A stretch of 64,000 nt of DNA from Planctomycetales bacterium. GTDB taxonomy: Bacteria > Planctomycetota > Planctomycetia > Isosphaerales > Isosphaeraceae. This document shows, piece by piece, positions 1-9,517 of this stretch (the stretch's first letter is position 1; each line of letters opens with the position of its first letter). The DNA lies in the NCBI GenBank assembly GCA_027452145.1, contig DAIDHB010000333.1:1-64000 (forward strand). The letters are read 5' to 3'. The position numbers and the translations under genes were made by a program. The notes under the pieces were generated by a model. That model was not told the DNA's origin. It made no database searches and saw nothing but the letters and a program-made list of their open reading frames with translations.

Positions 1-63
1 CACGCGGGGTCGCGGCCGGGAGGGTCTGTTGAGAGGATTGGGGGTGTGGTGCGGCGGTCCGAT

Positions 64-115
64 CCCGGGGGGCTGACGCCCCCCCGGCTACGTGCGATCG
101 CCCCCTGACGGGGGC
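64..115. repeat. Paired GC hairpins of the GGGGGCTGACGCCCCC type
   Basis: Two adjacent inverted repeats: positions 64-87 (CCGGGGGG, a short loop with CTGA, CCCCCCCGG) and 100-115 (GCCCCC TGA CGGGGGC). They lie downstream of the minus-strand esterase gene, so they may act as a transcription terminator, but there is no T run. The CTGACG loop is shared by both hairpins, which suggests one repeat family. The rest of 1-226 shows no gene. Confidence 0.55.
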
Positions 116-226
116 TCGGAGCCCTGCCGGCACCGACCCCAGGCCGGCCCGGTCCCTCCGTGAGCCACCTATCTGCAATGCGCTCGACGTCCTGGCGCCC
201 ACTTCGGGGCTTGCCGGGACAGACGC

Positions 227-1480
227 TCACTTCTTCCCCGGCGGCTCGGTCCCCGGCTGGTAATCCCGCCAGAGCCACCGCAGCGAATCGGGCAGGATCG
301 CCCGGCCGTGGCGGTTGCTGTGGAACCCCTGGCCGTAGACGAACTTGTAATCATACTTGCTGAATGCGAGAGCCTTCGCCATCTGCTGGTTGGCCAGCGG
401 CCAGTTGCCGTTGGCATTGTCCAGGTCGTTCGCCCCGTCCTGCAAGAACACCCGGATCGGCTTCCTGGGCGACTTGCGGATCAGCGCCTCGTAATTGTGT
501 CCGCCCTCGCGCCGGGTCTTGCCGCTGGCGATATTGGTGAAGCTCCCAACCCAGCTCAGCACCTTGCGGAACTCGTCCGGGCGCTCCCACGCGACGGTCC
601 ACGCGCAGATCCCGCCGCTGCTGATCCCGGCGATCGCGCGGCTCTCGGGGTCGTGGCGCAGCTTCACGGTCTTCTCGACCTCGGGCAGGATCTCCTCGAG
701 CAGGAACTTCGCATAACGGTCGGACAGCGTGTCATACTCGACGCTCCGCTGCCCGCGGCCCTCCTCGCCGCGACCGCTGCCGGGGTTGATGAAGATCCCC
801 ACCGTGACGGGCATCTCGCCCTTCGCGATCAGGTTGTCGAACACCGTGGGCACGAAGGGCACATAGCCGCCGCCGTCCTGAAAGACCATCACGCAGGCGG
901 GCTGGTCGTCCCTGTACTGGGCCGGGACATAGACCCACCAGTCGCGCTTCGTGCCCGGGTAGATCTTGCTCTCAAACGGCTCGCGCTTCGTGACCTTCCC
1001 TTTCGGCACACCCGGCTGTTCGGACAGCTCGGGCGGGTCGTTATAGGCTTCGACCTGCCCCGTCCGGCGGTTGGTCTTGCCGTCGACCAAGTAGGTCCAC
1101 CGAAACGCCGCCCCGTCGGCCATCGGGAACGTCCCGGCGAAGACGGGCGTGTCTCCGATCGCGACGAGCGGGATGGTTTTCCCATCGTTCGTGACGACCG
1201 CGGCCGATCTGGCCCCGGGCGCCTCAATGGCCCAGGCGGTGTCGAGTCCCTCGATCCTGGGATTGGCCCCGCTGGCGACATTCGGCCGGCCCGAGCGGTC
1301 CTTGCCGAACCACGCGCGGACCTGATCCGCCAGCGCTTTGGCATCATCACCCGCCGGATGCGCGGCCAGCCGCGACTCGAGCGATTTGACCGTCAGCTTG
1401 TCGTCGTCCGCCGCGTCCGCGGCGTCCGCGGCGAGGAACAGGACGAACAGCGGAAGCACCCGTGCGATGCGCCGTCTCAT
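227..1480 (-). CDS. Secreted esterase of the esterase-D / enterochelin-esterase fold
   Basis: 417-residue alpha/beta hydrolase. A signal peptide opens the protein (MRRRIARVLPLFVLFLAADA), so the product is exported. Residues about 40-150 form an N-terminal region like the sandwich domain that precedes the catalytic part in enterochelin-type esterases. The catalytic part has YVPAQY and VMVFQDGG, then the nucleophile elbow GISSG with Ser287, an Asp-bearing loop (LQDGANDLD) and a C-terminal His (GFHSNRHG). The start at 1480 is chosen because it begins the signal peptide; the frame stays open to 1735 but that upstream part is Arg-rich and unlike a protein. The substrate cannot be told; planctomycete homologues are often carbohydrate or feruloyl-type esterases. 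No operon partner. Confidence 0.85.
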   Translation of the reverse strand: MRRRIARVLPLFVLFLAADAADAADDDKLTVKSLESRLAAHPAGDDAKALADQVRAWFGKDRSGRPNVASGANPRIEGLDTAWAIEAPGARSAAVVTNDGKTIPLVAIGDTPVFAGTFPMADGAAFRWTYLVDGKTNRRTGQVEAYNDPPELSEQPGVPKGKVTKREPFESKIYPGTKRDWWVYVPAQYRDDQPACVMVFQDGGGYVPFVPTVFDNLIAKGEMPVTVGIFINPGSGRGEEGRGQRSVEYDTLSDRYAKFLLEEILPEVEKTVKLRHDPESRAIAGISSGGICAWTVAWERPDEFRKVLSWVGSFTNIASGKTRREGGHNYEALIRKSPRKPIRVFLQDGANDLDNANGNWPLANQQMAKALAFSKYDYKFVYGQGFHSNRHGRAILPDSLRWLWRDYQPGTEPPGKK

Positions 1481-1728
1481 GGCAAGGCCCCTGTTGGCTG
1501 GCTGGTTGGCTGGCTCGATCGGACGACCAGGGCGTCGCCGCGACCCGACCCGCGGGATGCAAGCGGCCGGCCCCCGCCGGCCCCTCGGCGTGCAGACGGG
1601 GATTCTAAGGGCGCGCCGGGCGCGACGCCAGACACCGCCATCGGTCGGCCCGGCATTCGGATGCGACCGATCCCAGCGCGCGTTAAGCTGAAATGGCGAG
1701 CGCTCGCACACGGTCCGGAGGAGCCCCG

Positions 1729-2406
1729 ATGACAATCCGGCGCTGGATGGAACTGATCGTGATCGCCGCCTGGATCTGCGCCGTCGCGCTGACTCCTGCC
1801 GCGCCCATCATCGTGATCGCGACGTTGGGCTCCGTGCTCGGGGTCATCTGCGTGCGACGTCCCTGGTTCGTGTTCGTCGTGTACCTGTATCTGGCGGTGG
1901 TACCGTCGGCCACTGACAGCAGTAGGTACGACCTTTTCTGCGGCAGTTGCGTGATCGGCTCGTCCATCGGGGCGATGGTCGGCGTGGTCCTGCAAAGACG
2001 GCGACGGCCCGCAAAACCACGCCGCCGGCCACGTCCCCACCCACCGATTCCCATACCGGGGGTTGTGCCGATCTGGGGGCGACCGGCCCCACGGAAACCA
2101 CCCGATGACGCTCGCCATCGCGGCGTTTCGCCTCCGGCCCGGCCTCCTCATCGTCCCGGCCGGCATCCCGTTCCCCAGTCGACCCGCCGACCTCCGACCG
2201 CCCGTCCTCCTGGACTCGCACCGCAGGTCCCCAGCCGGACGCACGACCCTCGTCCGCGACCTCGACCGCTTCGCCGCCCTCCTCGGCGATCGAAAGCGTC
2301 GAACCCGCCCGCCAGGAGCTTGACCAGACCGAGGGCAACGTTATGCCTAACAAGGAAAATCATCCATAAGCCAAGGTTTGCGCAAAACTCGCCCTCAATT
2401 TGTTGA
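1729..2406 (+). CDS. Small membrane protein with Arg/Pro-rich tail, function unknown
   Basis: 225 residues. The start at 1729 is supported by a GGAGGAG ribosome-binding sequence 5 bases upstream. About the first 90 residues hold three hydrophobic stretches (IVIAAWICAVALTP and following, WFVFVVYLYLAVVP, CVIGSSIGAMVGVVL), so this part is probably a real integral membrane protein. From residue 90 on the sequence is low-complexity Arg/Pro/His and may be read-through of non-coding GC-rich DNA after a lost stop codon. Family not recognised. It is divergent from the esterase gene with about 250 bp between them. Confidence 0.5.
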   Translation: MTIRRWMELIVIAAWICAVALTPAAPIIVIATLGSVLGVICVRRPWFVFVVYLYLAVVPSATDSSRYDLFCGSCVIGSSIGAMVGVVLQRRRRPAKPRRRPRPHPPIPIPGVVPIWGRPAPRKPPDDARHRGVSPPARPPHRPGRHPVPQSTRRPPTARPPGLAPQVPSRTHDPRPRPRPLRRPPRRSKASNPPARSLTRPRATLCLTRKIIHKPRFAQNSPSIC

Positions 2407-3125
2407 TTATTTGGGTAGCGGACGATCTGGATGGAAGTGAGGGCCGAGAAAATGCAAACTGGGGTGATTGTGTGGGTCTGTTGGGTCGGAAATGGTCGGC
2501 TGATCCGTTGGGGTCGCCTTGATTCTGGGCGGCTGTGTGGTTGCCTGGATGTTGGTTCTCCGTGGTTACGGACGCCCCAGATTCCGAGCGCCGATGCAGA
2601 ACGAACCCAATCTTCATCGTTTCTTCATGGTGCCTTTCGGCGCCGAAGCGCCGACTCTTCGGCGCCGAAGTGTCGGACCGTCGGCGCCGAGGGGTGGAAA
2701 AACGCAAAACGAACCCAATTTTTCTGTTCAAATGTTCAGATAATCGACGTTCTGGAGCTGCGCAGGAGCAAAACGAACCCAATCTTCATGCTTTCTTCAC
2801 AATCGATCGAGGGCCGGTGGCCGGCGAGAAGCGGCAGAAATCACGAACGAACCCAATCGCCGTCGCGACCCTGGAAAATGCTCGAACGAACCCAATCGCC
2901 GTCGCCTCTTCGGATCGTGGGCGCCTGGGTGGATGCGGATTCTGGTGTGCTGGCCCGACGGGCGACGACTTGCTACCTCGAGCGGACTGGAGGTCGCGTC
3001 GGCGTGGGGTCCGGCCAGAGTCTCTGAATCGCCGAACGGGCCGGAGCGTCTAAGGAGCGCCGGGTTCAGGCCGTTAACCTGATGTCACCGGTCGTCGAGT
3101 TGCCATCTCCTCGTGCGAGGCCGCC
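2407..3125. other. Intergenic region with dispersed ACGAACCCAAT repeats
   Basis: No convincing gene in 719 bp. Frames that stay open here (for example 2431-3027 +) simply translate the repeats as RTQS, NEPN or KTNPI. The stretch is visibly less GC-rich than its neighbours, with A/T runs near 2700-2720. It also contains nested GGCGCCGA palindromes at about 2638-2692. It separates the small membrane protein from the alpha-2-macroglobulin gene. Confidence 0.6.
2601..2896 (+). repeat. Five copies of ACGAACCCAAT
   Basis: Exact copies of the 11-mer ACGAACCCAAT at 2601-2611, 2709-2719, 2773-2783, 2847-2857 and 2886-2896. The first and third share a right extension CTTCAT, and the last two share CGCCGTCGC, so units belong to subtypes. 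Start-to-start spacing is 108, 64, 74 and 39 bp, so this is neither a tandem array nor a CRISPR. All five point the same way. Confidence 0.9.
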
Positions 3126-6100
3126 ATGAAGGTCAAGGTTCTGGTTAGTTTTGGCTTGATCGGCGTGCTGTCAATGATGGCGCTCGGCGTCACCTGGGCC
3201 CGGTGGTGGCGGGGCGATGGGCCGGGCCAGGCCTTACGTACCCAGGCCGAGAAGCAGCACGCGCTGGGCAATTACAAGGATGCCTTCAACCTTTTCCGCC
3301 GGCTGGCGCTCGATCCGAAGGATGACCCAAAGCGGGTCGGCGATGATCTGACGCACGGGGTCGAGTGCCTGGGGCAACTCGGCCGGGTCGAGGAGGCGGA
3401 CGACTTCCGCGAGGCGGTCATCGCCGTGCACGCGGCGAACTGGCGGCTGCTGGACGCCGCGGCCGGCAGCTACCTCAAGGGGCCCGCCCATGAAGGCACC
3501 CTGATCGCCGGCCGGTTCCACCGCGCCGTGTACCAGGGCGGCCGGCACGTTGGTTCGCAAGAGCGCGACCGCGCCCGGGCCTTGCAGCTCCTGGTGCAGG
3601 GACTCGACCGGGCCATGGCCGATCCCGACCGGCCCGCGGCCGCCCAGTACCTGCTGACACTTTCCCGGGTCGTGATGAGCCAGCGTGCCGAGGGTGCCTC
3701 GTGGCGGCTCCAGGAGCTGACGCGGCTCGATCGGCTGCCCGACTACGGCGACAACCTGTATGGGTCGGAGCTCGGCGGCACCGACCATACCGGCGCACCC
3801 GTCGCGGCCGACGGCACGCCGGTCTACTATCTCGTTCCCGAGAGCTTCGCCCGCGCCGCCAGCGACGGCGAGCGCTGGCGATGGGCGCTGGCCCAGGCCG
3901 CTCGGCTCGACCCGTCCACGCTCAACGCGACCCGCAACGACCTCGCTTCGTTCCTGCACTCGCAGTTCGGCACCGAGACGATCGCCGGGGCCGGGCTGGA
4001 AGGTCCGGCTGTCGGCCCGCCGGGGGCGGACGGGCCGTTTGCCCTCCACACCCTCGCCGACGATGAGACGATCGCCCGGCTCGCCACGGGAATCCGACGG
4101 TTCCGGCTTCCCGACGAGTTCAACCCGATCCGGATCTATCAGCAGGTCGTCGACGACTCGTCGACGGGTTACGGCGAGGAGGCGCTCGGGGCGCTGGCGT
4201 CGATCTTCGAGAACCGCCGCCAGTTCGACCGCGCCGCCAGCTACCTCGATAAGAGCCGGTTCCTCCATGGCGACAGGGACGACGAGAAGCTTCGGCACAT
4301 CGACCAGATCCTCGCCCCCTGGGGCCAGTTCCAGACGACTCGGCCCCAGCCCGCCGGCCGGGGAGCGACGCTCGACTTCCTCTTTCGCAACGGCCGCCGC
4401 GTCCACTTCGACGCATTCGAGCTCCACGAGGACCGGCTGCTCAAGCATGTCACCGACTTCCTGGCCACGCACCCGCCGCAGGTGGATGACGATTATCTCG
4501 ATGTCGACAACATCGGCGCCCGCGTGGTGATGATGTCCCAGGCCGAGTACCTCGGGCCGCTCGTCGCGAGCTGGGACCTTGACCTGGATCCGCCGGCCGG
4601 GCACTTCGACCGACGGATCTCGGTGGCGACGCCGTTCCAGAAGCCGGGCGCGTACCTGGTCACGGCGAAGATGGAAGGGGGCAACACCAGCCGGATCGTC
4701 GTCTGGCTCGACGACACCGTGATCGTCAAGAAGAACATGGCCGGCAAGGCGTACTACTTCGTCGCCGACGCCCGGACCGGCCGTCCCGTGCCGGGTGCCG
4801 AGGTCCGGCTGTTCGGCTGGCGTCGCGACCCGATGGCCGGCGCCGGCCCGCATGCCGAGACGCGCGAGCTGTCCGCCCGCGCTGACGACGACGGGCAGGT
4901 CGAGATCCCGACCGAGAAGCTGACGAGCGACAAGGGCACGTTCCGTTGGCTCGTCACGGCCTCGACAGCCGAGGGCCGGCTGGCCCACATGGACTTCTCC
5001 CCATACTGGATCCCTGGTAGCGGCGAAGCGAAATACGACGAGGTCCGGGCCTACGCGATCACCGACCGCCCTGTGTACCGCCCCGGCGCGACCGTTCGGT
5101 TCAAGCTGTGGGTCGCCCGGGCGCGGTACGACCAACCCAATGCCTCGGAGTTCGCCGGCAAGCCGTTCACCGTCGAGATCCATGACCCGAAGGGTCAGAA
5201 GCCCTTCACAGGCGAGTTCCGCGCGGATGCCAGCGGAGGCTTCGACGGCTCGTTCGAGATCCCCTCCGACGCGACGCTCGGCGTCTATCAGGTCGCCATC
5301 CCGAGGCTTGGCGGCGGCCACTTTCGCGTCGAGGAGTACAAAAAGCCCGAGTTCGAGGTGGCCGTCGAGGCTCCAAAAACGCCGGTGATGCTCGGCGAGA
5401 AGGTCGCGGCCACGATCAAGGCGAGCTACTACTTCGGCGGCCCGGTGGCGAAGGCGAAGGTGAGGTACAAGGTCACGCGCAAGCAGGCCGACGCACGCTG
5501 GTATCCCGCGGATCGCTGGGACTGGCTGTTCGGCCCGGGCTACTGGTGGTTCGCCTGCGATTCGACATGGTATCCCGGCTGGTCGAGCTGGGGCGTCGAG
5601 GGACCGACCGACGATTGGTTCAGGGGGGGGCCGTCCGCGCGGCCCGAGGTCGTCGCCGAGGGTGAGGCTCCGATCCGACCCGATGGCACGTTCCCGGTCG
5701 AGATCGACACGGCCACGGCGAAGCTCGCCCATCCGAATGACGACGAACGCTATGAGATCACCGCCGAGGTCACCGACGAATCGCGACGGACAATCGTCGG
5801 TACGGGCCAGGTGCTGGTCGCGCGCCGGCCGTTCTCCGTTTATACCTGGGTCGACCGCGGCCACTACCGCGCCGGCGACGCGATCGAGGCGGGCCTGCGG
5901 GCGATGACGCTCGATCAGAAGCCGGTCGCCGGCAAGGGGACGCTGCGGCTGCTGAGAATCGCCTACGACGCCCAGGGCCGGCCGGCCGAGACGCCCGTGG
6001 CGAGCTGGGACGTCGCGCTCGACACCGACGGCCGCGCCAGCCGGACAATCCCGACCGCCAGGCCCGGCCAGTACCGGATCTCCGCCAGGATCGACGACGG

Positions 6101-9100
6101 CCGGGACCACACCGTCGAGGGCGGCTATCTGCTCACCGTCACCGGACCCGGGTTCGACGGCGGCGGCTTCCGCTTCGGCGATCTCGAGGTGATCCCCGAG
6201 AAGAAGGAGTACCGCGCGGGCGAGACGGTCCGCGTGCTGATTAACACCAATCGCGCCGATTCGACGGTGCTCCTGTTCCTCCGGCCGGTCGACCGGATCT
6301 ACCAGCGGCCGCGCGTCATTCGCCTGCGCGGCAAGAGCGAGGTCGTCGAGTTCGGCGTGGCCGCGGCCGACATGCCCAACATCTACGTCGAGGCGCTCAC
6401 GATCTCGGATGGCCGCGTGCACGACCAGGCGCGCCAGATCGTCGTCCCGCCCGAGTCCCGCATTGTCGACGTGAAGGTCGAGCCGTCGCAGCCTGTTTTC
6501 AAGCCGGGCCAGAAGGCGCGGGTCCGGGTGAAGCTCACCGGCGCCGACGGCAAGCCATTCGTCGGCTCGACCGTGCTGGCGGTCTATGACAGGGCCGTGG
6601 ATTACATCGCGGGCGGCTCGAACGTTCCCGATATCCGGGCCTTCTTCTGGAATTGGCGGCGGCACCACAATCCGCAGTTCGAGTCGAGCCTCGACCGGCT
6701 GTCCAGCCCCCTGATCGGGTCCGACGAGCCGGCCATGATGGCGCTGGGCCTGTTCGGATCCGTCGACGACAAGGAGGACGAATTCGTGCGCGCGCTCGTG
6801 ACCCATCGCTCCGGCATGCCGCGGATGCCGGCCGGCATCGCGGGAATGGGCGGCGGGATCACGGGGAGAATGGCCGTGGCAAAGTCCGACGCGGCTGGGG
6901 CGGCAACCGCCCCAGCGGGAGACGAGGCCCCGGCGCTCGCGGCCCCGATGCCGCCGCTGCCCCCGATGAACTTCGCCGACCTCAAGGAGAGGCGGCAAAC
7001 CGATGGCGGCGAACCGAACACCGCCGCGTTCACCGTCCGCACCAACTTCGCCGATACGGCCTTCTGGGCGCCGGCGCTCCAGACCGGCCCCGACGGCACC
7101 GCCGAGGTCGAGTTCCCGCTGCCCGAGAGCCTGACGACCTGGAAGGTGAAATCCTGGGCGATGGGACCGGGAACCCGCGTCGGCCAGTCGGATGTCGAGA
7201 TCGTCACCACGAAGAACCTGCTCGTCCGCATCCAGGCCCCGCGGTTCTTCGTCGAGAAGGACGAGGTCGTGCTCTCGGCCAACGTCCACAACAAGCTGAA
7301 GACGCGCAAGTCGGTGCAGGTCGCCCTCGAGCTCGATGGCAGCACTCTCCAGCCGATGGAGGAATCGGCGCGCACCGTCGACATCGACGCCGGCTCGGAG
7401 CGCCGGGTCGACTGGCGGGTCAAGGTCATGCACGAGGGCCAGGCCATCGTGAGGATGAAGGCACTGACCGACGAGGAATCCGACGCCGCGCAGATGACGT
7501 TCCCGGCGTACGTGCACGGCATGCTCCGCACCGAGGCGTTCGCCGGCGCCGTGCGGCCCGAGCAGCAATCGGCTCGCGTCGTCGTCCGCGTGCCGGCCGA
7601 GCGCGACCCGGCGCAGTCGCGGCTGGAGCTGCGCTATTCGCCCACGCTCGCCGGTGCGCTCGTCGACGCCCTGCCGTACCTGGCCGACTATCCTTATGGC
7701 TGCACCGAGCAGACGCTGAACCGCTTCCTGCCCACGGTGATCGCCCAGAGGGTACTGATCAACCTGCGCGTGGACCTGAAGGCCGTGAAGGCTCACCACA
7801 CCAACCTGAACGCCCAGGAGCTGGGCGACGCACGCGATCGGGCGAGGCGGTGGAAGGGCCACGAGCATAACCCGGTCTTCGACGCGGACGAGGTCGCCCG
7901 GATGGCCCGCTCGGGCCTGGCGCGACTGGCCGAGATGCAGCTCGCCGATGGCGGCTGGGGCTGGTTCTCGGGTCAGGGCGAGCAATCCTGGGCGCATACC
8001 ACGGCACTTGTCGTCCACGGCCTCCAGGCCGCGCGGGCGAACGACCTGGCCCTGCCGAAGGAGATGCTCGAGCGCGGCGTCGCCTGGCTCGAGGGCGACC
8101 AGGCCACGCAGCTCCTGCGCCTCGATAACGCGGCCAGCAAGCTCGGGAATTCCAAGGAATCGGCCGACGACCTCGATGCCCTGGTCCTGATGGTCCTGGC
8201 CGACGCCGGCCGGCGCAATGACCGGATGCTCGCCTACCTCGACCGCGATCGGACCAGGCTCTCGGTGTATGGCCTCGCCCTCTATGGCCTGGCGCTCGAG
8301 CGGCTCGGCGACAGGGCCCGGCTGGCGACCGTGCTCCAGAATCTCCGCCAGTATGTGGTTCGCGATGATGAGAATGGCACGGCCTATCTGAAGCTGCCCA
8401 ATCGAGGATTCTGGTGGCACTGGTACGGCAGCGACACCGAAACCCATGCCTTCTACCTCAAGCTCCTGGCCCGCACCGAGCCGAAGGGCGAGCTGGCGCC
8501 CCGGCTGGTGCGCTACATCCTCAACTCGCGGCGGCACGGCACCTACTGGGACTCGACCCGGGATACGGCCTTCTGCGTCGAGGCGATGGCCGAGTACCTC
8601 AGCGCCAGCGGCGAGGACCGGCCCGACATGACCGTCGCGATCGCCGTCGACGGCCGCGAGCGCAAGCGGGTGAAGATCGCGCCGGCCGATCTGTTCCAGT
8701 TCGACAACGGGTTCTCGCTGGACGGCAACGACCTGACGACCGGCGAGCACGCGATCACGATCACCCGCGAGGGTACGGGGTCGGTGTACTTCAACGCATA
8801 TCTCACCTATTTCAGCCGCGAGGACCCGATCCCCCGCGCCGGGGTGGAGCTGACGGTCGATCGCAAGGTTTATCGCCTGGTGCGCGAGGATCAGAACGCC
8901 AGCGTGGCCGGCGGCCGGGGCCAGGTCGTGAATCAGCGCGTCGAGCATTACCGCCGCGAACCGCTCGCCGACGGTGCGACGGTGAGGAGCGGCGAGCTTG
9001 TCGAGGTCGAGCTGAAGATCGACAGCAAGAACGACTACGAGTACCTGCTGTTCGAGGATTGCAAGCCAGCCGGGTTCGAGCCGGTCGAGGTCCGTAGCGG

Positions 9101-9317
9101 CTACAACGGCAACGAGCTGGGCGCGTATGTCGAGTTCCGCGACGAGCGCGTCGCGTTCTTCGTCGCCCGCATGAATCGGGGCGGGCACAGCGTCTCGTAT
9201 CGCCTCCGCGCCGAGATCCCGGGCCGGTTCCACGCCCTGCCGGCAAGGGCCCAGGCGATGTACGCCCCCGAGCTGCGGGGCAACTCGGATGAAATCCGGC
9301 TGGGGGTGCAGGATTGA
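3126..9317 (+). CDS. Giant alpha-2-macroglobulin family protein with thioester
   Basis: 2063 residues, longer than typical bacterial alpha-2-macroglobulins (about 1600). An N-terminal hydrophobic segment (residues 4-24) anchors or exports it. Residues about 40-350 look helical and TPR-like and may account for the extra length. MG2-like domain near 640-700 (AITDRPVYRPGATVRFKLW), further macroglobulin domains, then the A2M domain near 1310-1350 (FWAPALQTGPDGTAEVEFPLP). The thioester motif GCTEQ is intact, with Cys1526 and Gln1529, followed by the alpha/alpha toroid (DGGWGWFSG) and a C-terminal receptor-like domain. In other bacteria such proteins trap proteases at the cell surface. A partner PBP1C gene, common elsewhere, is not in the window. 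A low-complexity Met/Pro/Ala stretch near 1225-1290 (GMPRMPAGIAGMGGG) precedes the A2M domain and may be the bait region. Confidence 0.95.
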   Translation: MKVKVLVSFGLIGVLSMMALGVTWARWWRGDGPGQALRTQAEKQHALGNYKDAFNLFRRLALDPKDDPKRVGDDLTHGVECLGQLGRVEEADDFREAVIAVHAANWRLLDAAAGSYLKGPAHEGTLIAGRFHRAVYQGGRHVGSQERDRARALQLLVQGLDRAMADPDRPAAAQYLLTLSRVVMSQRAEGASWRLQELTRLDRLPDYGDNLYGSELGGTDHTGAPVAADGTPVYYLVPESFARAASDGERWRWALAQAARLDPSTLNATRNDLASFLHSQFGTETIAGAGLEGPAVGPPGADGPFALHTLADDETIARLATGIRRFRLPDEFNPIRIYQQVVDDSSTGYGEEALGALASIFENRRQFDRAASYLDKSRFLHGDRDDEKLRHIDQILAPWGQFQTTRPQPAGRGATLDFLFRNGRRVHFDAFELHEDRLLKHVTDFLATHPPQVDDDYLDVDNIGARVVMMSQAEYLGPLVASWDLDLDPPAGHFDRRISVATPFQKPGAYLVTAKMEGGNTSRIVVWLDDTVIVKKNMAGKAYYFVADARTGRPVPGAEVRLFGWRRDPMAGAGPHAETRELSARADDDGQVEIPTEKLTSDKGTFRWLVTASTAEGRLAHMDFSPYWIPGSGEAKYDEVRAYAITDRPVYRPGATVRFKLWVARARYDQPNASEFAGKPFTVEIHDPKGQKPFTGEFRADASGGFDGSFEIPSDATLGVYQVAIPRLGGGHFRVEEYKKPEFEVAVEAPKTPVMLGEKVAATIKASYYFGGPVAKAKVRYKVTRKQADARWYPADRWDWLFGPGYWWFACDSTWYPGWSSWGVEGPTDDWFRGGPSARPEVVAEGEAPIRPDGTFPVEIDTATAKLAHPNDDERYEITAEVTDESRRTIVGTGQVLVARRPFSVYTWVDRGHYRAGDAIEAGLRAMTLDQKPVAGKGTLRLLRIAYDAQGRPAETPVASWDVALDTDGRASRTIPTARPGQYRISARIDDGRDHTVEGGYLLTVTGPGFDGGGFRFGDLEVIPEKKEYRAGETVRVLINTNRADSTVLLFLRPVDRIYQRPRVIRLRGKSEVVEFGVAAADMPNIYVEALTISDGRVHDQARQIVVPPESRIVDVKVEPSQPVFKPGQKARVRVKLTGADGKPFVGSTVLAVYDRAVDYIAGGSNVPDIRAFFWNWRRHHNPQFESSLDRLSSPLIGSDEPAMMALGLFGSVDDKEDEFVRALVTHRSGMPRMPAGIAGMGGGITGRMAVAKSDAAGAATAPAGDEAPALAAPMPPLPPMNFADLKERRQTDGGEPNTAAFTVRTNFADTAFWAPALQTGPDGTAEVEFPLPESLTTWKVKSWAMGPGTRVGQSDVEIVTTKNLLVRIQAPRFFVEKDEVVLSANVHNKLKTRKSVQVALELDGSTLQPMEESARTVDIDAGSERRVDWRVKVMHEGQAIVRMKALTDEESDAAQMTFPAYVHGMLRTEAFAGAVRPEQQSARVVVRVPAERDPAQSRLELRYSPTLAGALVDALPYLADYPYGCTEQTLNRFLPTVIAQRVLINLRVDLKAVKAHHTNLNAQELGDARDRARRWKGHEHNPVFDADEVARMARSGLARLAEMQLADGGWGWFSGQGEQSWAHTTALVVHGLQAARANDLALPKEMLERGVAWLEGDQATQLLRLDNAASKLGNSKESADDLDALVLMVLADAGRRNDRMLAYLDRDRTRLSVYGLALYGLALERLGDRARLATVLQNLRQYVVRDDENGTAYLKLPNRGFWWHWYGSDTETHAFYLKLLARTEPKGELAPRLVRYILNSRRHGTYWDSTRDTAFCVEAMAEYLSASGEDRPDMTVAIAVDGRERKRVKIAPADLFQFDNGFSLDGNDLTTGEHAITITREGTGSVYFNAYLTYFSREDPIPRAGVELTVDRKVYRLVREDQNASVAGGRGQVVNQRVEHYRREPLADGATVRSGELVEVELKIDSKNDYEYLLFEDCKPAGFEPVEVRSGYNGNELGAYVEFRDERVAFFVARMNRGGHSVSYRLRAEIPGRFHALPARAQAMYAPELRGNSDEIRLGVQD

Positions 9318-9343
9318 GAGTATTGCCCGTGATGGTCGTGGTT

Positions 9344-9421
9344 GGGAGGGCGAGCCTCCCGGCGAGCCTGGGTTCGGCGAAGCTTCGCGCCAACTCGGCT
9401 CGGCAGGAGCCTCGCCCTCCC
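9344..9421. repeat. GGGAGGGCGAG palindromic repeat, copy 1
   Basis: Left arm 9344-9368 (GGGAGGGCGAGCCTCCCGG...) is the near-perfect reverse complement of right arm 9397-9421 (...GAGCCTCGCCCTCCC), separated by 28 bp. It lies between the converging ends of the alpha-2-macroglobulin and AAA genes, where it could also stop transcription. Other copies: 23950-24006, 40907-40971, 40999-41064 and 47009-47089. Confidence 0.8.
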
Positions 9422-9517
9422 GGTTCTTCCCGATCCCGAAAGGTCCCCGGCATGACGCAGGAAATGCAAATTGAAGGATGTGATACGATGAGCACCGCCT
9501 CGAGTCCGGCGGTCGGC

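Noticed and set aside
2601-2896. CRISPR array from the repeated ACGAACCCAAT word
   Set aside because: Repeat is only 11 bp, spacing ranges from 39 to 108 bp, and no cas gene is present.
2431-3027. Hypothetical proteins containing RTQS / NEPN / KTNPI
   Set aside because: Translations of the nucleotide repeat in three frames; all three frames are equally open, as expected of a non-coding repeat.
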